Assembly: GCA_963735115.1 (NCBI GenBank)
Contig: CAVTJR010000001.1
Coordinates: forward strand, 1,054,001-1,118,000
DNA: 64,000 bases
Source of the DNA: JAKACA01 sp963735115
GTDB taxonomy: Bacteria > Actinomycetota > Acidimicrobiia > Acidimicrobiales > Bog-793
Reading direction: 5' to 3'
Shown here: in pieces, positions 47,535-56,186 of the stretch
Layout of the letters: each line of letters begins with the position of its first letter
How positions within the stretch are numbered: the stretch's first letter is position 1
Made by a program: the position numbers and the translations under genes
The notes under the pieces: model-generated
Databases searched by the model: none
What the model was told of the DNA's origin: nothing
The model's input: only the letters and a program-made list of their open reading frames with translations

Positions 47535-48824
47535 TCAGCCCACCAGCCGCCTCGAGGAGTCGAGGCGCACCTCGCCGGCGAGGGCGGCCGCCGCCCGGCC
47601 GGCCGCCGCCCCGCTCGAGAGGGATGCGTCTGCAAGCAGGCCGTCTCGCCCGACCCAGTCACCCGCCACGAAGAGGCCGGGCTCCTCGAGGCTCACCGGG
47701 GGGCGACCGGCCAAGCCGCCGCCGGGTCGGGGGAGGGAGTGGCTCACGGTCATCTTGTGCAAGAAGCGCTCCACCACCACATCATCGGCCCGGATGCCGG
47801 CGACTTGGGCGAAGCCCCACAACTGTGCCCGGTCCTCCTCGCTCGAGCGAGCGCCGTATCGCATGACGTGCACGAGCGCGGCACCGGAAGGTGCCAGCTC
47901 TGCGGCGGGGGCGTGAGTGGAGAGATAGAGCGGATCGTCCAACCCGAAGGCCACCCTCGTCACCGGCGGCCGCCGCAACCCGAGGTCGAGGCAAGCCGCC
48001 GTGCTGTCCGCTCCGAGCTGCCAGCCGGGTGTGAAGGGAAGGAGCGCTTTGACGGCAGCCGGCCCGCCGGCTGCCAGCACGACCGCTCCAGCAAGCCAGC
48101 GGCTGCCTGCGGCCCGGACCTCCCACGCGCCCGCCGTCTCCCGGCCATCGATGCGGAGCGCCCGCTCACCCTCGATGATCACCGCACCTGAGGAGCGGGC
48201 GGCTCCAGCAAGCCCGTCGACGAGGCGGCTCCAACCACCGTGCAGGTAGCTGACTCCGCCAGCCTGCACGAGTTGCAGCTGACCGACGGCGGCGTCCGCG
48301 GAGATCACCTCGAGATCGGCCGCGTAGCTGGCGACACGAAGGAGCGTGCTGAGAACGGCCGCCCCGTCGTCGGGAAGGTGCTGCGAGCGCACCCAGGCAG
48401 CTGCACTGAGCGGCGCCAGCGACGTGGTGTCCAGCTGGCTGAAGGTGGCAAGCAGGTGGGCGAGCTTGGCTTTCGAGCGCCGGCCGAGCAGCGGCGAGCG
48501 GGCGAGGGAGAAGGCCGAGGTCGGCAGAAGTCCCAGTCTGCCCGACGTCCACCCGAACACCGCCTTGGCCGGCGGCCGACCGCCTGGCCGGAGCCCGAGG
48601 CTCTCGAGCACGGCGGCCCCGCGTCCGGCGCAATAGAGCGCCCGCGGTCCCTGGTTGAGGACATACCCCTCCCGCTCGTCACTCCTGGCGCGGCCCCCCG
48701 CCGCCCGGATGTCGAGCACGACGACGCTTCGGCCGGCCCTCGCCGCCGTCGCCGCAGCCGCCAGGCCGGCTAAGCCGGCTCCGACGACGAGCACCTGCAC
48801 GCTGTGGGGTTGATCTTGGTTCAT
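47535..48824 (-). CDS. FAD-dependent amine oxidase/phytoene-desaturase-fold oxidoreductase
   Basis: 429 residues from ATG 48824, GGAGGA six bases upstream. The dinucleotide site is VLVVGAGLAGLAAAATAARAG followed by VVLDIRAAGGRA, the GR motif of this superfamily. The second FAD block is LFVAGDWVGRDGLLADASLSSG at the C-terminus. The fold is that of protoporphyrinogen oxidase, phytoene desaturase and related amine oxidases; the substrate is unknown. It is co-transcribed with the ECF41 sigma gene and likely is its target. Confidence 0.87.
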   Translation of the reverse strand: MNQDQPHSVQVLVVGAGLAGLAAAATAARAGRSVVVLDIRAAGGRARSDEREGYVLNQGPRALYCAGRGAAVLESLGLRPGGRPPAKAVFGWTSGRLGLLPTSAFSLARSPLLGRRSKAKLAHLLATFSQLDTTSLAPLSAAAWVRSQHLPDDGAAVLSTLLRVASYAADLEVISADAAVGQLQLVQAGGVSYLHGGWSRLVDGLAGAARSSGAVIIEGERALRIDGRETAGAWEVRAAGSRWLAGAVVLAAGGPAAVKALLPFTPGWQLGADSTAACLDLGLRRPPVTRVAFGLDDPLYLSTHAPAAELAPSGAALVHVMRYGARSSEEDRAQLWGFAQVAGIRADDVVVERFLHKMTVSHSLPRPGGGLAGRPPVSLEEPGLFVAGDWVGRDGLLADASLSSGAAAGRAAAALAGEVRLDSSRRLVG

Positions 48825-48855
48825 CGTCTGTCCTCCGTGGGATCGTCACCGTGTT

Positions 48856-48882
48856 GACGACGGAAGGGGCCAAGCTGTGACA
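48856..48882 (-). promoter_or_regulatory. ECF41-type promoter of the FAD oxidoreductase/sigma operon
   Basis: On the minus strand TGTCACA (48882-48876) is followed after 16 bases by CGTC (48859-48856), about 30 bases before the ATG at 48824. TGTCACA and CGTC are the -35 and -10 elements reported for ECF41 promoters, recalled from memory. This implies autoregulation by the sigma factor encoded in the same operon. Confidence 0.65.
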
Positions 48883-48958
48883 GCGCACTAGCTCCAGAGG
48901 GTCACCGCCCGGGCCGCAGCAACTTTCGCTACGAGACCGAGATGCGGCGAGACGGGGC

Positions 48959-50218
48959 TCAGGACGGTTCTGTGGCGTACACGAGAATCTGACCGGAATA
49001 GACGGCCACCCAGACGTCTCCGGTCGTGGCGTCGTAAGTGATGCCTACGGGTTCAAAGCCGGTCGACACCGTCTGCAAGACGGCGAGGTCGGAGGCGCGC
49101 AACATCGTCATCGTGTCGGATTCGTAGTTCACCACGAACAACGCCGTGCCATCCGTCGAGATCGCAAGAGAGCGGCACTGCTCTCCGGTCTGCACGGTGC
49201 CGACGACCGTGTCGGTGGCGAGGCGAACCTTTACGACCTCGCCGGGTGAGTTCAAGGAGATGTAGAGGTATCTGCCGTTGGGTGAGATCACGACGTGGCG
49301 GGGGTTCACGCCGACGTAGAACGACCCCGCAATCGACAGCGTCTCGAGGTTGATCTTGGTGACGACGTCGCTCCCCATGATGGCGACGTACGCCGTCCGG
49401 GAGTTCGGCGAGATGGCGATGCCGCGCGGATACGGGCCCATGTACAACGTCGCGACGATCTTCGCAGTGGCGATGTCGATGATGTCGAGATCGTACGAGC
49501 ACCAGTTGGCGACGAGGAGGTACTTGTCGTTGGGGGTGACGGCGAGAAATTTTGGTACGAGCCCGACTTTGATGACCTGGTCGACGGCGAGGGTTCGCGT
49601 GTCGATCCGGTACACGTAGCTGTCGGTGTCGCCCGCCGCCAGGGCGGACTCCGGCGTGCAGTCGTCATCGCCCTCGGGTCCCATGCCGACGCCGTACATC
49701 GAGTAGTTCGAGACGTACACGTAGCGGCTGTCGGGCGTGAAGGCCGCCTCGACGGGGGCACCGTGGGTGATGCCGGGGTGCCCCTTGACACCGAAGCTCG
49801 CCAGATCGACTCCGTCGGAGATCGTCTTCAGCAACTGGCCGTCACTGGCGTAGACGGTGATGGTGTGCGTGTACATCATGTTCTGGGCGAACACCATGCC
49901 GGTGTCGGAGGCATCTACGGACTTAGGCGAGATGTGTCCGCCGATCGTGTCGATGAGCACGAGATGACGTTCGTCGGCGGGCGGCCCGGGTGGGAGGTGA
50001 TGGAACGGTGAGGTCGTGCTCGTCGTGGTGGAGGAGCTCGTCGCGCTTGCCTTGTCGTGCCCCTTTCCAGGTGCGCCCGGCGTCGTGCCCGAACCGGCGC
50101 GGGCGGCGGCGCCGTGTGAGGAGATGAGCGCGCCGGTCCCGATGACGACGCCGGCGAGGACGGCGAGGGCGATCGCGGCCGCTCCAGCCCGCCTCATGGC
50201 GTAGCGGCGCCTACTCAC
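48959..50218 (-). CDS. Membrane-anchored YVTN-type beta-propeller protein
   Basis: 419 residues from GTG 50218 (GGGGGCAAG just upstream); GTG 50263 and a 50296 start are alternatives. A signal anchor (RRAGAAAIALAVLAGVVIGTGAL) and a Ser/Thr-rich linker lead into a seven-bladed-type propeller. The repeats read like YVYVSNYSMYG, DKYLLVANWCSYD, RTAYVAIMGSD, GRYLYISLNSPG and ALFVVNYESD. Blades of this kind form scaffold or binding surfaces outside the cell. It has no recognised catalytic residues. It is transcribed in the same direction as the oxidoreductase operon but separated by 135 bases. Confidence 0.82.
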   Translation of the reverse strand: MSRRRYAMRRAGAAAIALAVLAGVVIGTGALISSHGAAARAGSGTTPGAPGKGHDKASATSSSTTTSTTSPFHHLPPGPPADERHLVLIDTIGGHISPKSVDASDTGMVFAQNMMYTHTITVYASDGQLLKTISDGVDLASFGVKGHPGITHGAPVEAAFTPDSRYVYVSNYSMYGVGMGPEGDDDCTPESALAAGDTDSYVYRIDTRTLAVDQVIKVGLVPKFLAVTPNDKYLLVANWCSYDLDIIDIATAKIVATLYMGPYPRGIAISPNSRTAYVAIMGSDVVTKINLETLSIAGSFYVGVNPRHVVISPNGRYLYISLNSPGEVVKVRLATDTVVGTVQTGEQCRSLAISTDGTALFVVNYESDTMTMLRASDLAVLQTVSTGFEPVGITYDATTGDVWVAVYSGQILVYATEPS

Positions 50219-50424
50219 CTTGCCCCCACTGCCGTGCCGCCTGCTCTGGTAGGGCTCACTCACGGCGGGATGCTCGCCGGTCCGCAGATGCGGCAACGGA
50301 CGCCGGCGGGTGTCTCGGAGAGGAGCCCACCGAGCACCGCCGAGGTGGCGGTGAGGCAGCGGTCATGTCAAAGGATACGATCCGAGCACCCTCGGGCGAC
50401 GGCAACAGGGACGACTCCACGTCG

Positions 50425-51729
50425 TCAGCTACGCAGCAGCGGGCGTCGTCGTTCCGCGAACTCCTGCACCGCAGCACCGAAGCCCTCGATCTCCTCGCTC
50501 CCGATCTCGAGGGAGAGGGCCAGCATGCCGCGTCGGGCGAGATAGAAGCCAGCAGCGAGCATGTCGAAGAAGAAGAGCTCTTTCAGCCCGAGGTCCGGCG
50601 CTGCGTCCTCGGGGCGAAGGAGGGGCCCCGGTTGGAAGTGCACCGTCATGAGGCTTCCGAGGCCGGTCCACTGCATGTTCAGGCCGGCACTCGTCCCGTT
50701 CAGGCGATCGCGTAGGGCTTCTCCCCGTTCGAAGAGCGCCTCGGCCGCTGCTGGCGTGAAGAGGCTCGTGAGACCGGCAACTCCCGCCGCCATGCTCAGT
50801 ACGTTGTTGTTGAAGGTTCCGGCGTGAGGCAGGGCGTCCGTGCGGCGCGGGTCGTAGCGCTCCATGATGTCCCGTCTGCCGCCGAAGGCGCCGAAGCTCA
50901 TGCCGCCGCCGATGTACTTGCCGAGCGTGGTCATGTCCGGGAGGATGCCGAGCCGAGCCTGTTGACCGCCGGCCGACATACGGCTGGTCATGACCTCGTC
51001 GAAGATCAGCAGGGCGCCGCTGCGGTCAGCGCCCGCCCGCAGCGCCTGGAGAAAGTCACGTCCGGCGGGTATGCATCCGCCCGATCCGAGCATCGGTTCG
51101 ACGAGGATGGCGCCCAGGCCGGCGCCGTGGCGCTCGATGAGGGCCGTGGCTCCGGCGGCGTCGTTGTACCTGCCCACCACCCAGTCGTACGGCACGTTGA
51201 CGGGGCTTCCCCCTCCCGCGAAGGCGAGGACGCCGCCGTGATAGCCGCCGTTGAACACCATGACCGACGGCCGTCCCGTCATCGCCGCCGCCGTGCCGAG
51301 AGCCATGAGGTTGGCCTCGGTCCCGGAGTTGGTGAATCGCACGAGCTCGATCGAAGGGAACCGGTCGCAGATGAGGCGGGCGAGCCGTGCCTCCATGGCG
51401 CCGTGACCGCCGAGGTTCCAACCGCCGTTCAGGGCCTCGATGACGGCGGTGCGGATCAGCGGATTGCTGTGACCGTAGAGCCCGGCCGTGTACTCACCGA
51501 GAAGGTCGACGTACTCGTGCCCGTCGGCGTCCCAGAGCCGGCAGCCTTCGCCCCGCGTCATGGTCAGTGGGAACGGCTTGTGGAACAAGACGCTGCGGGT
51601 GTTTCCGCCGGGCATGACCGCTGCTGCCTCGAGGTGGGCGGCCAAGCTTGCAGGGTTCGCCGACGCGTAGCGGGCCCGCGCTTGGGCGAGCGCCTCCTGC
51701 AGTGCGGTGCCTGCGATCGTCGTGGACAT
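50425..51729 (-). CDS. Class III aminotransferase, glutamate-1-semialdehyde aminomutase-like
   Basis: 434 residues from ATG 51729, GGGAGGG upstream. PLP-fold type I, class III: WDADGHEYVDLLGEYTAGLYGH near the start, VRFTNSGTEANLMALG, FDEVMTSR with the ring-stacking aspartate, and the Schiff-base lysine at about residue 271 in TTLGKYIGGG. The overall pattern matches HemL-like proteins, but no heme genes are nearby and the length of the mobile loop differs. A related role in another transamination is therefore equally possible. It is divergent from the phosphodiesterase-like gene. Confidence 0.82.
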   Translation of the reverse strand: MSTTIAGTALQEALAQARARYASANPASLAAHLEAAAVMPGGNTRSVLFHKPFPLTMTRGEGCRLWDADGHEYVDLLGEYTAGLYGHSNPLIRTAVIEALNGGWNLGGHGAMEARLARLICDRFPSIELVRFTNSGTEANLMALGTAAAMTGRPSVMVFNGGYHGGVLAFAGGGSPVNVPYDWVVGRYNDAAGATALIERHGAGLGAILVEPMLGSGGCIPAGRDFLQALRAGADRSGALLIFDEVMTSRMSAGGQQARLGILPDMTTLGKYIGGGMSFGAFGGRRDIMERYDPRRTDALPHAGTFNNNVLSMAAGVAGLTSLFTPAAAEALFERGEALRDRLNGTSAGLNMQWTGLGSLMTVHFQPGPLLRPEDAAPDLGLKELFFFDMLAAGFYLARRGMLALSLEIGSEEIEGFGAAVQEFAERRRPLLRS

Positions 51730-51852
51730 GGGCCCTCCCTCGCCTGGCTGTCGAACACCCAGCTGGCGAGCGAGCCTAACGGGACCGTCTTCCGAGGCGA
51801 CTGCAGACGCGATTGCGGAGAGCGGCCCTCGCCGGCCAGCCGCAAGGACGCA

Positions 51853-53439
51853 GTGACGCCTGCCAGATGGCGACAACAGTCCTACGCTGCGCTCGTGGCC
51901 CAACTCGCGCTTCCCAAGGCCGGCTCCGCAGCGAGGGAGCGAGCTCTCACCGTGCTGCTCGGGGGACCGCTCGAGCCCATCGTGGACTTCGTGGCGTGGT
52001 CACCGGCTCCAGGAGAGTACGAGGTTGCCTCGGCGCACGGCCAGGTGCGGTTTCGGCGACGGCGGGACGGGACGACAGAGAGTGGACACCCTCGCTGGGT
52101 CTACGACGCCGAGACCGTCAATGGGGAGAATCCCGTCGCCCGCCAGGATCCGGCCCATCTCGGCAGCCTGCCGGCTGAACGGTCGGCGCCGCATCCGAGC
52201 CGACGGGAGAATTCGTATCCGCACGCCTTCGACCACTTGGCACAGATCTTCGATCATGCGTCCGCCCCCGACCTCGTAGTACTGCATTCGGCGGCTCACT
52301 ACTGGGGCGATCAGGGAGGTCACCTCGGTGAGCACGGCTCTGCCGGCATCGTGCAGGCGCGGGCTCCCTTCATCGCTGCTGGTGCGGGCATCCGGCCGCT
52401 CGGGATGCTCGACGAGTCCTGTCGGTTGATCGATGTGGCTCCGACCGTCCTCGAGCTCCTCGGCTGTCCCCCGCCGCCGGGGACGGCCGCGGGTGCCCGA
52501 CTGATCCAGCAGGACGGTGTCGTGCTGCGTGGACTCCTGGCAGAGCCCGCCGGCGCCCGCCACGTCGTTGCGATGCTCCTTGACGGGACGAACGCCAACG
52601 TGCTCTATGACCTGGCGCGCCGTGGCGGCGCACCCAATATCGCCCGCCTCATGGAGCTCGGCTGCACGTATCGCTATGGCGCCATCGCCTCGCTTCCGAC
52701 GGTGACGCTCTCGAACCACACCGGGATACTGACCGGGAGCCACCCCGGTCATCACGGCATCCTGCACAACGCCTGGATCGACCGGCTGAGCGGAGACCAG
52801 GTGATTACGAACTCGCCCGCCACCTGGCCAACGGCGATGAGTCGGCTGAGTCGATCGGTCGAGACCGTGCACCAGGCCGTGCACCGCGCCATGCCGGCGG
52901 CGACATCCATCTCGATCAACGAGCCCTGCGACACGGGCGCCGACTATTCGATCTTCGAGCAGATACGCCTCGGTCAGCCCGCCGACCGCCCGCCGCGTGC
53001 CGACGAGGTGCCGGACGCCACGGAGCGATTCGTACGACCGAGCAAGGACTACCGCTGGTCGTCCCGCGTCGACCACGCCGCTGTCGAGCAGTTCTGCGGC
53101 ATCTGGAGCGGCCTCTACGGGGGACGGCCCTGGCCGTTGCCGGCCTTCACATGGGTCAACTTCACGCTGACGGATGCTGCGTTCCACGAGGGCGGGCCCT
53201 ACTCGGAGATCGCCGCCGCCTCGGTCGCCGACACGGACGCCCGCATCGGGCATCTCCTGGACGCCGTCGAGCGCTCCGGCGCCTGGGACGACACCGCCTT
53301 CGTGCTCGTGGCCGACCATGGCATGGAACTCGCGAACCCCGAGGTGACCGGCGACTGGGATGCCGCCCTGGAGGAGGCGGGTGTCGCCGTGCGCGACGCC
53401 GGGTACGGCTTCCTGTATCTGACCGAGACACCAGCTTGA
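51853..53439 (+). CDS. Alkaline-phosphatase-fold phosphodiesterase with an extra N-terminal half domain
   Basis: 528 residues from GTG 51853, AAGGA five bases upstream. Residues about 235-528 form a type I phosphodiesterase/nucleotide pyrophosphatase domain: VVAMLLDGTNANVLYDLARRGGAPNI with the metal aspartate, SLPTVTLSNHTGILTGSHPGHHGILHN with the nucleophile threonine, FTLTDAAFHEGGPYS and LVADHGME. Residues about 140-215 repeat only the C-terminal part of the same fold, with AAHYWGDQGGHLGEHGS, PFIAAGAG and LIDVAPTVLELLG. No signal peptide is seen. Substrate unknown. Confidence 0.75.
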   Translation: MTPARWRQQSYAALVAQLALPKAGSAARERALTVLLGGPLEPIVDFVAWSPAPGEYEVASAHGQVRFRRRRDGTTESGHPRWVYDAETVNGENPVARQDPAHLGSLPAERSAPHPSRRENSYPHAFDHLAQIFDHASAPDLVVLHSAAHYWGDQGGHLGEHGSAGIVQARAPFIAAGAGIRPLGMLDESCRLIDVAPTVLELLGCPPPPGTAAGARLIQQDGVVLRGLLAEPAGARHVVAMLLDGTNANVLYDLARRGGAPNIARLMELGCTYRYGAIASLPTVTLSNHTGILTGSHPGHHGILHNAWIDRLSGDQVITNSPATWPTAMSRLSRSVETVHQAVHRAMPAATSISINEPCDTGADYSIFEQIRLGQPADRPPRADEVPDATERFVRPSKDYRWSSRVDHAAVEQFCGIWSGLYGGRPWPLPAFTWVNFTLTDAAFHEGGPYSEIAAASVADTDARIGHLLDAVERSGAWDDTAFVLVADHGMELANPEVTGDWDAALEEAGVAVRDAGYGFLYLTETPA

Positions 53440-53464
53440 TCTGGCCGGCGGCGGAGTCGGTTTG

Positions 53465-54205
53465 CTAGGGGGCGGAGTCCTCCAGGATCGCCCCGTCGCG
53501 GATGCGCACCCGGCGGCTCGTGAGTTGGGCAACTTCTTCGTCATGGGTCGCGATCACGATCGTCACGCCGGCGCTGGCGTGCAGGCTGCTCAGCACCGCC
53601 ATGACCTCCTTTGCCGTTGCCGAGTCGAGGTTGCCGGTCGGCTCGTCGGCGATGATCACGCTCGGATTGTTCGCGAGCGCACGGGCGATGGCGACGCGCT
53701 GCTGTTCTCCGCCCGAGAGCCGGGAGGGCAGCTGGTGCAGGCGGTGCGCCAGCCCCACCTGGTTCAAGAGATCTTCCGCACGGCCCCGGCGCTCATGGGG
53801 GCGAACGTGGTTCGGGAACATCGCGACGGCGATGTTCTCCATGGCGGTGAGCGTCGGGATCAGGTTGAAATGCTGAAAGACGAAGCCGATCTCCCTCGCG
53901 CGGATTCTCGTCAGCTCTTTGTCGCTCAGCCCTGCGAGGTCGCGGCCGGCAAAGCGAATCGAGCCGCCGGTCGGGCTGTCGAGAGCACCCAGCAACTGCA
54001 ACAGGGTGCTCTTGCCTGAGCCGCTCGGTCCCTCGAGCGAGAGCATCTCTCCCCTGTCGATGACGAGATCGACGCCCCGGATGGCATGGACCGTCAAGCT
54101 GCCCTTGGAGAACGTCCGCTCCAGGCGCGACAGCTCGTACAGGGGTGCGCCGGGAGCCTGCTCCGGTCGCAGATCCGCCGTCTGGGTGGGTTCGGTCGCG
54201 ATCAT
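53465..54205 (-). CDS. MacB-type ABC transporter ATP-binding protein
   Basis: 246 residues from ATG 54205, GGAGGGG five bases upstream; ATG 54247 overlapping the permease stop is possible but poorer. It belongs to the LolD/MacB/FtsE branch: Walker A GPSGSGKST, GFVFQHFNLIPTLTAMENI, signature LSGGEQQRVAIARALAN, Walker B VIIADEPTGNLDS and THDEEVA. It works with the FtsX-like permease encoded just upstream. This pair type drives conformational work on substrates outside the membrane and need not pump across it. Confidence 0.92.
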   Translation of the reverse strand: MIATEPTQTADLRPEQAPGAPLYELSRLERTFSKGSLTVHAIRGVDLVIDRGEMLSLEGPSGSGKSTLLQLLGALDSPTGGSIRFAGRDLAGLSDKELTRIRAREIGFVFQHFNLIPTLTAMENIAVAMFPNHVRPHERRGRAEDLLNQVGLAHRLHQLPSRLSGGEQQRVAIARALANNPSVIIADEPTGNLDSATAKEVMAVLSSLHASAGVTIVIATHDEEVAQLTSRRVRIRDGAILEDSAP

Positions 54206-54246
54206 CGTGTCCCCTCCAGCCGGAGCGCCCGGCGCTTCCCCGGTCA

Positions 54247-56106
54247 TCAGCCGAGGTCCCGGAGCGCCGAGGCAGGTGCCAGTCGTGCGGCCCGCCAGCC
54301 ACCGATCGTGCCGGCTATGAGGCCACCGATGAGGGCGCCGGCGAAGGCCAAGGCGATCGTCGCCCCATGGACCGGGGCGGTGAGGTGCACGAGGTTCGTC
54401 ACCGTGCCCGTGGTCGACTGCCCCACGAAACCGCCCAAGCTCGAGGCCCCGACGGAGAGTCCGGTGGACGTCACCGAGAGCCCGGGGCCGACGGCTCCGA
54501 TGAGGGCACACACGCCCAAACCGATGGCGACCCCGATGAGACCGCCGATGATGCCGATCCCGATCGTCTCGGCCATCACCTGGCGGACAACCTCGCCACG
54601 GGTCCAGCCAATGGCACGCAGCGAGCCGATCTCGCGGACGCGCTTGGCCACGCTCGAGAGGGTGAGCAGGCCGGCGATCAAGAACGCCGCCAGCAGCACG
54701 ACGATGGCGAGTGCGCCGCCGAGGTCAGTTGCCAGCTTGTGAGCGTTCTTCAGGCTGCCGTTCACCTGGTCGGCGAGCGACTTCGAGGTCAGAACCGTGG
54801 CGCCGGGCAGCTCCTTTTGGATCGCCGCCGTCACCGCACCCACGTCGGAGGAGCTCTTCACCGCCACGAGCACCTCGTTCACGTAGCCGGACGCGGACGC
54901 CAGGCGCTGGATGGTGGAGAGGGGGAAGTAGATGTCCGAGACGTTCCCCGTCAGCGTCGGCGCCACCAGCCCGACGATCTTGTAACTCTTGGCGTTGATC
55001 GTGATCTTCCCGTCAACCTTCAGCTTCTTCGTGTTGGCGTAGGCGGTGTTCACGAGCACCTCGTCGGCCGGCTTGCTGGTGAACCAGGTACCGGCGGTGA
55101 GCTGAGCCTTGGTGACGAGGCCCGTGGTCTCATTCGTCGGGTCCACGCCTGCGACGGTGTAGCTCGAGGTGGCTGTGTTGGTCGTCGGCGGCTTGAGCAC
55201 CCGGGTGATGGTCTCCTCCGGCACGACGACCTTCTGTTGGTAGCTGATCTGGGCTGGGGTGAGGCACTTCTTGAGGGCGGGGTTCGACGCAAAGCCGCCG
55301 AATACACCACCGCCACCACCCGGTCGTCTCCCCGTGCCACCACCACCGCCGCCGCCGCCACCGCCGCCGCCACCGCCACCGCCGAAGCTGCTGCCGAAAG
55401 TCTTTTCCAGTACCTTTTGGATGCAGCTCCGTTCGGTAGCCGTCTGGGCGGCCGTCAGCGTCGGCGGTTTGACGGTCGTGGAGATCGTCTGGCCGCCGGT
55501 CTTGACCGTGTCAGTAATTGTCGGCACGGTGCCGCTTTCGTGTAGCGCCTGCAGAGAGAGCGCTCCGACGGCGGCGGTCACGCCGGGAATCTTCCCGACG
55601 TCGCCGACGGCGGCCGAAGGGAAGGTGATGAGCGTCCCGGGCACGAAGAAGTCATGAGTGAACTTCGTCCCGGCCTTTCCGAGCTTCGCAAGATCCGTGA
55701 TGACGGAGGCGTTGTTGTTGAGCAGCGCCGTCGCCTGCGAGCTCACGCCGGCTCCGGCGACGCCGCGGGCGAAGAACCCACCACCGCCACCACCACCGCC
55801 GCCGCCCCCGCCGCCGAAACCGAAGGTCGTGGTCGTGGTCGTCGTCGTGCTCTGGTTGGTCGTCGGCGCGATGGTGCGCGTCACGATGATGTCGGTTCCG
55901 ACCGAGCTGAGCGGCGAGAGGACTCGGTTCTGCGCATCGGACAGGCCTTGCGAGACGCCGATGATGCCCATCACGAGACCTACGCCAGCAGCCAGGCCGA
56001 GCGCCGTGACGAGCGTCCGCCCCCAGCGGCGACGGAGTTCGTTCGAGACGTAGCCGAGAGAGAACACGTGAGCCTTCTTTCGCGCTGAGGGCACTGCTAC
56101 GGTCAC
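54247..56106 (-). CDS. MacB/FtsX-like ABC permease with two poly-glycine tracts
   Basis: 619 residues from GTG 56106. The N-terminal helix (TLVTALGLAAGVGLVMGIIGVSQGL) precedes a large outer domain. Three C-terminal helices follow, with AKRVREIGSLRAIGWTRGEVVRQVMAE, the standard FtsX block. The outer domain is interrupted by 13 glycines (55777-55815) and by 16 glycines (55336-55383), both encoded by GGC/GGT-type codons. These flank a segment with cysteines (RSCIQKVLEKTF and KKCLTP) that may form a disulfide. The tracts look like flexible linkers. The ATP-binding partner follows. Confidence 0.85.
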   Translation of the reverse strand: MTVAVPSARKKAHVFSLGYVSNELRRRWGRTLVTALGLAAGVGLVMGIIGVSQGLSDAQNRVLSPLSSVGTDIIVTRTIAPTTNQSTTTTTTTTFGFGGGGGGGGGGGGGFFARGVAGAGVSSQATALLNNNASVITDLAKLGKAGTKFTHDFFVPGTLITFPSAAVGDVGKIPGVTAAVGALSLQALHESGTVPTITDTVKTGGQTISTTVKPPTLTAAQTATERSCIQKVLEKTFGSSFGGGGGGGGGGGGGGGGTGRRPGGGGGVFGGFASNPALKKCLTPAQISYQQKVVVPEETITRVLKPPTTNTATSSYTVAGVDPTNETTGLVTKAQLTAGTWFTSKPADEVLVNTAYANTKKLKVDGKITINAKSYKIVGLVAPTLTGNVSDIYFPLSTIQRLASASGYVNEVLVAVKSSSDVGAVTAAIQKELPGATVLTSKSLADQVNGSLKNAHKLATDLGGALAIVVLLAAFLIAGLLTLSSVAKRVREIGSLRAIGWTRGEVVRQVMAETIGIGIIGGLIGVAIGLGVCALIGAVGPGLSVTSTGLSVGASSLGGFVGQSTTGTVTNLVHLTAPVHGATIALAFAGALIGGLIAGTIGGWRAARLAPASALRDLG

Positions 56107-56186
56107 GTTACGTTTGCTTCCTGTGGTTCTCCTGGGCTTTTACTGGCAACTTGCCCAGGCGAGCTCCGGGGGGCGGGCCGCTCCGG

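Noticed and set aside
50824..51852. N-terminal 340 residues of a continuous frame leading into the phosphodiesterase
   Set aside because: This part overlaps the aminotransferase gene on the other strand; the protein-like portion starts at GTG 51853 with its own ribosome site.
55336..55815. Trinucleotide repeats as a non-coding microsatellite
   Set aside because: They are in frame and encode glycine runs within the ABC permease.
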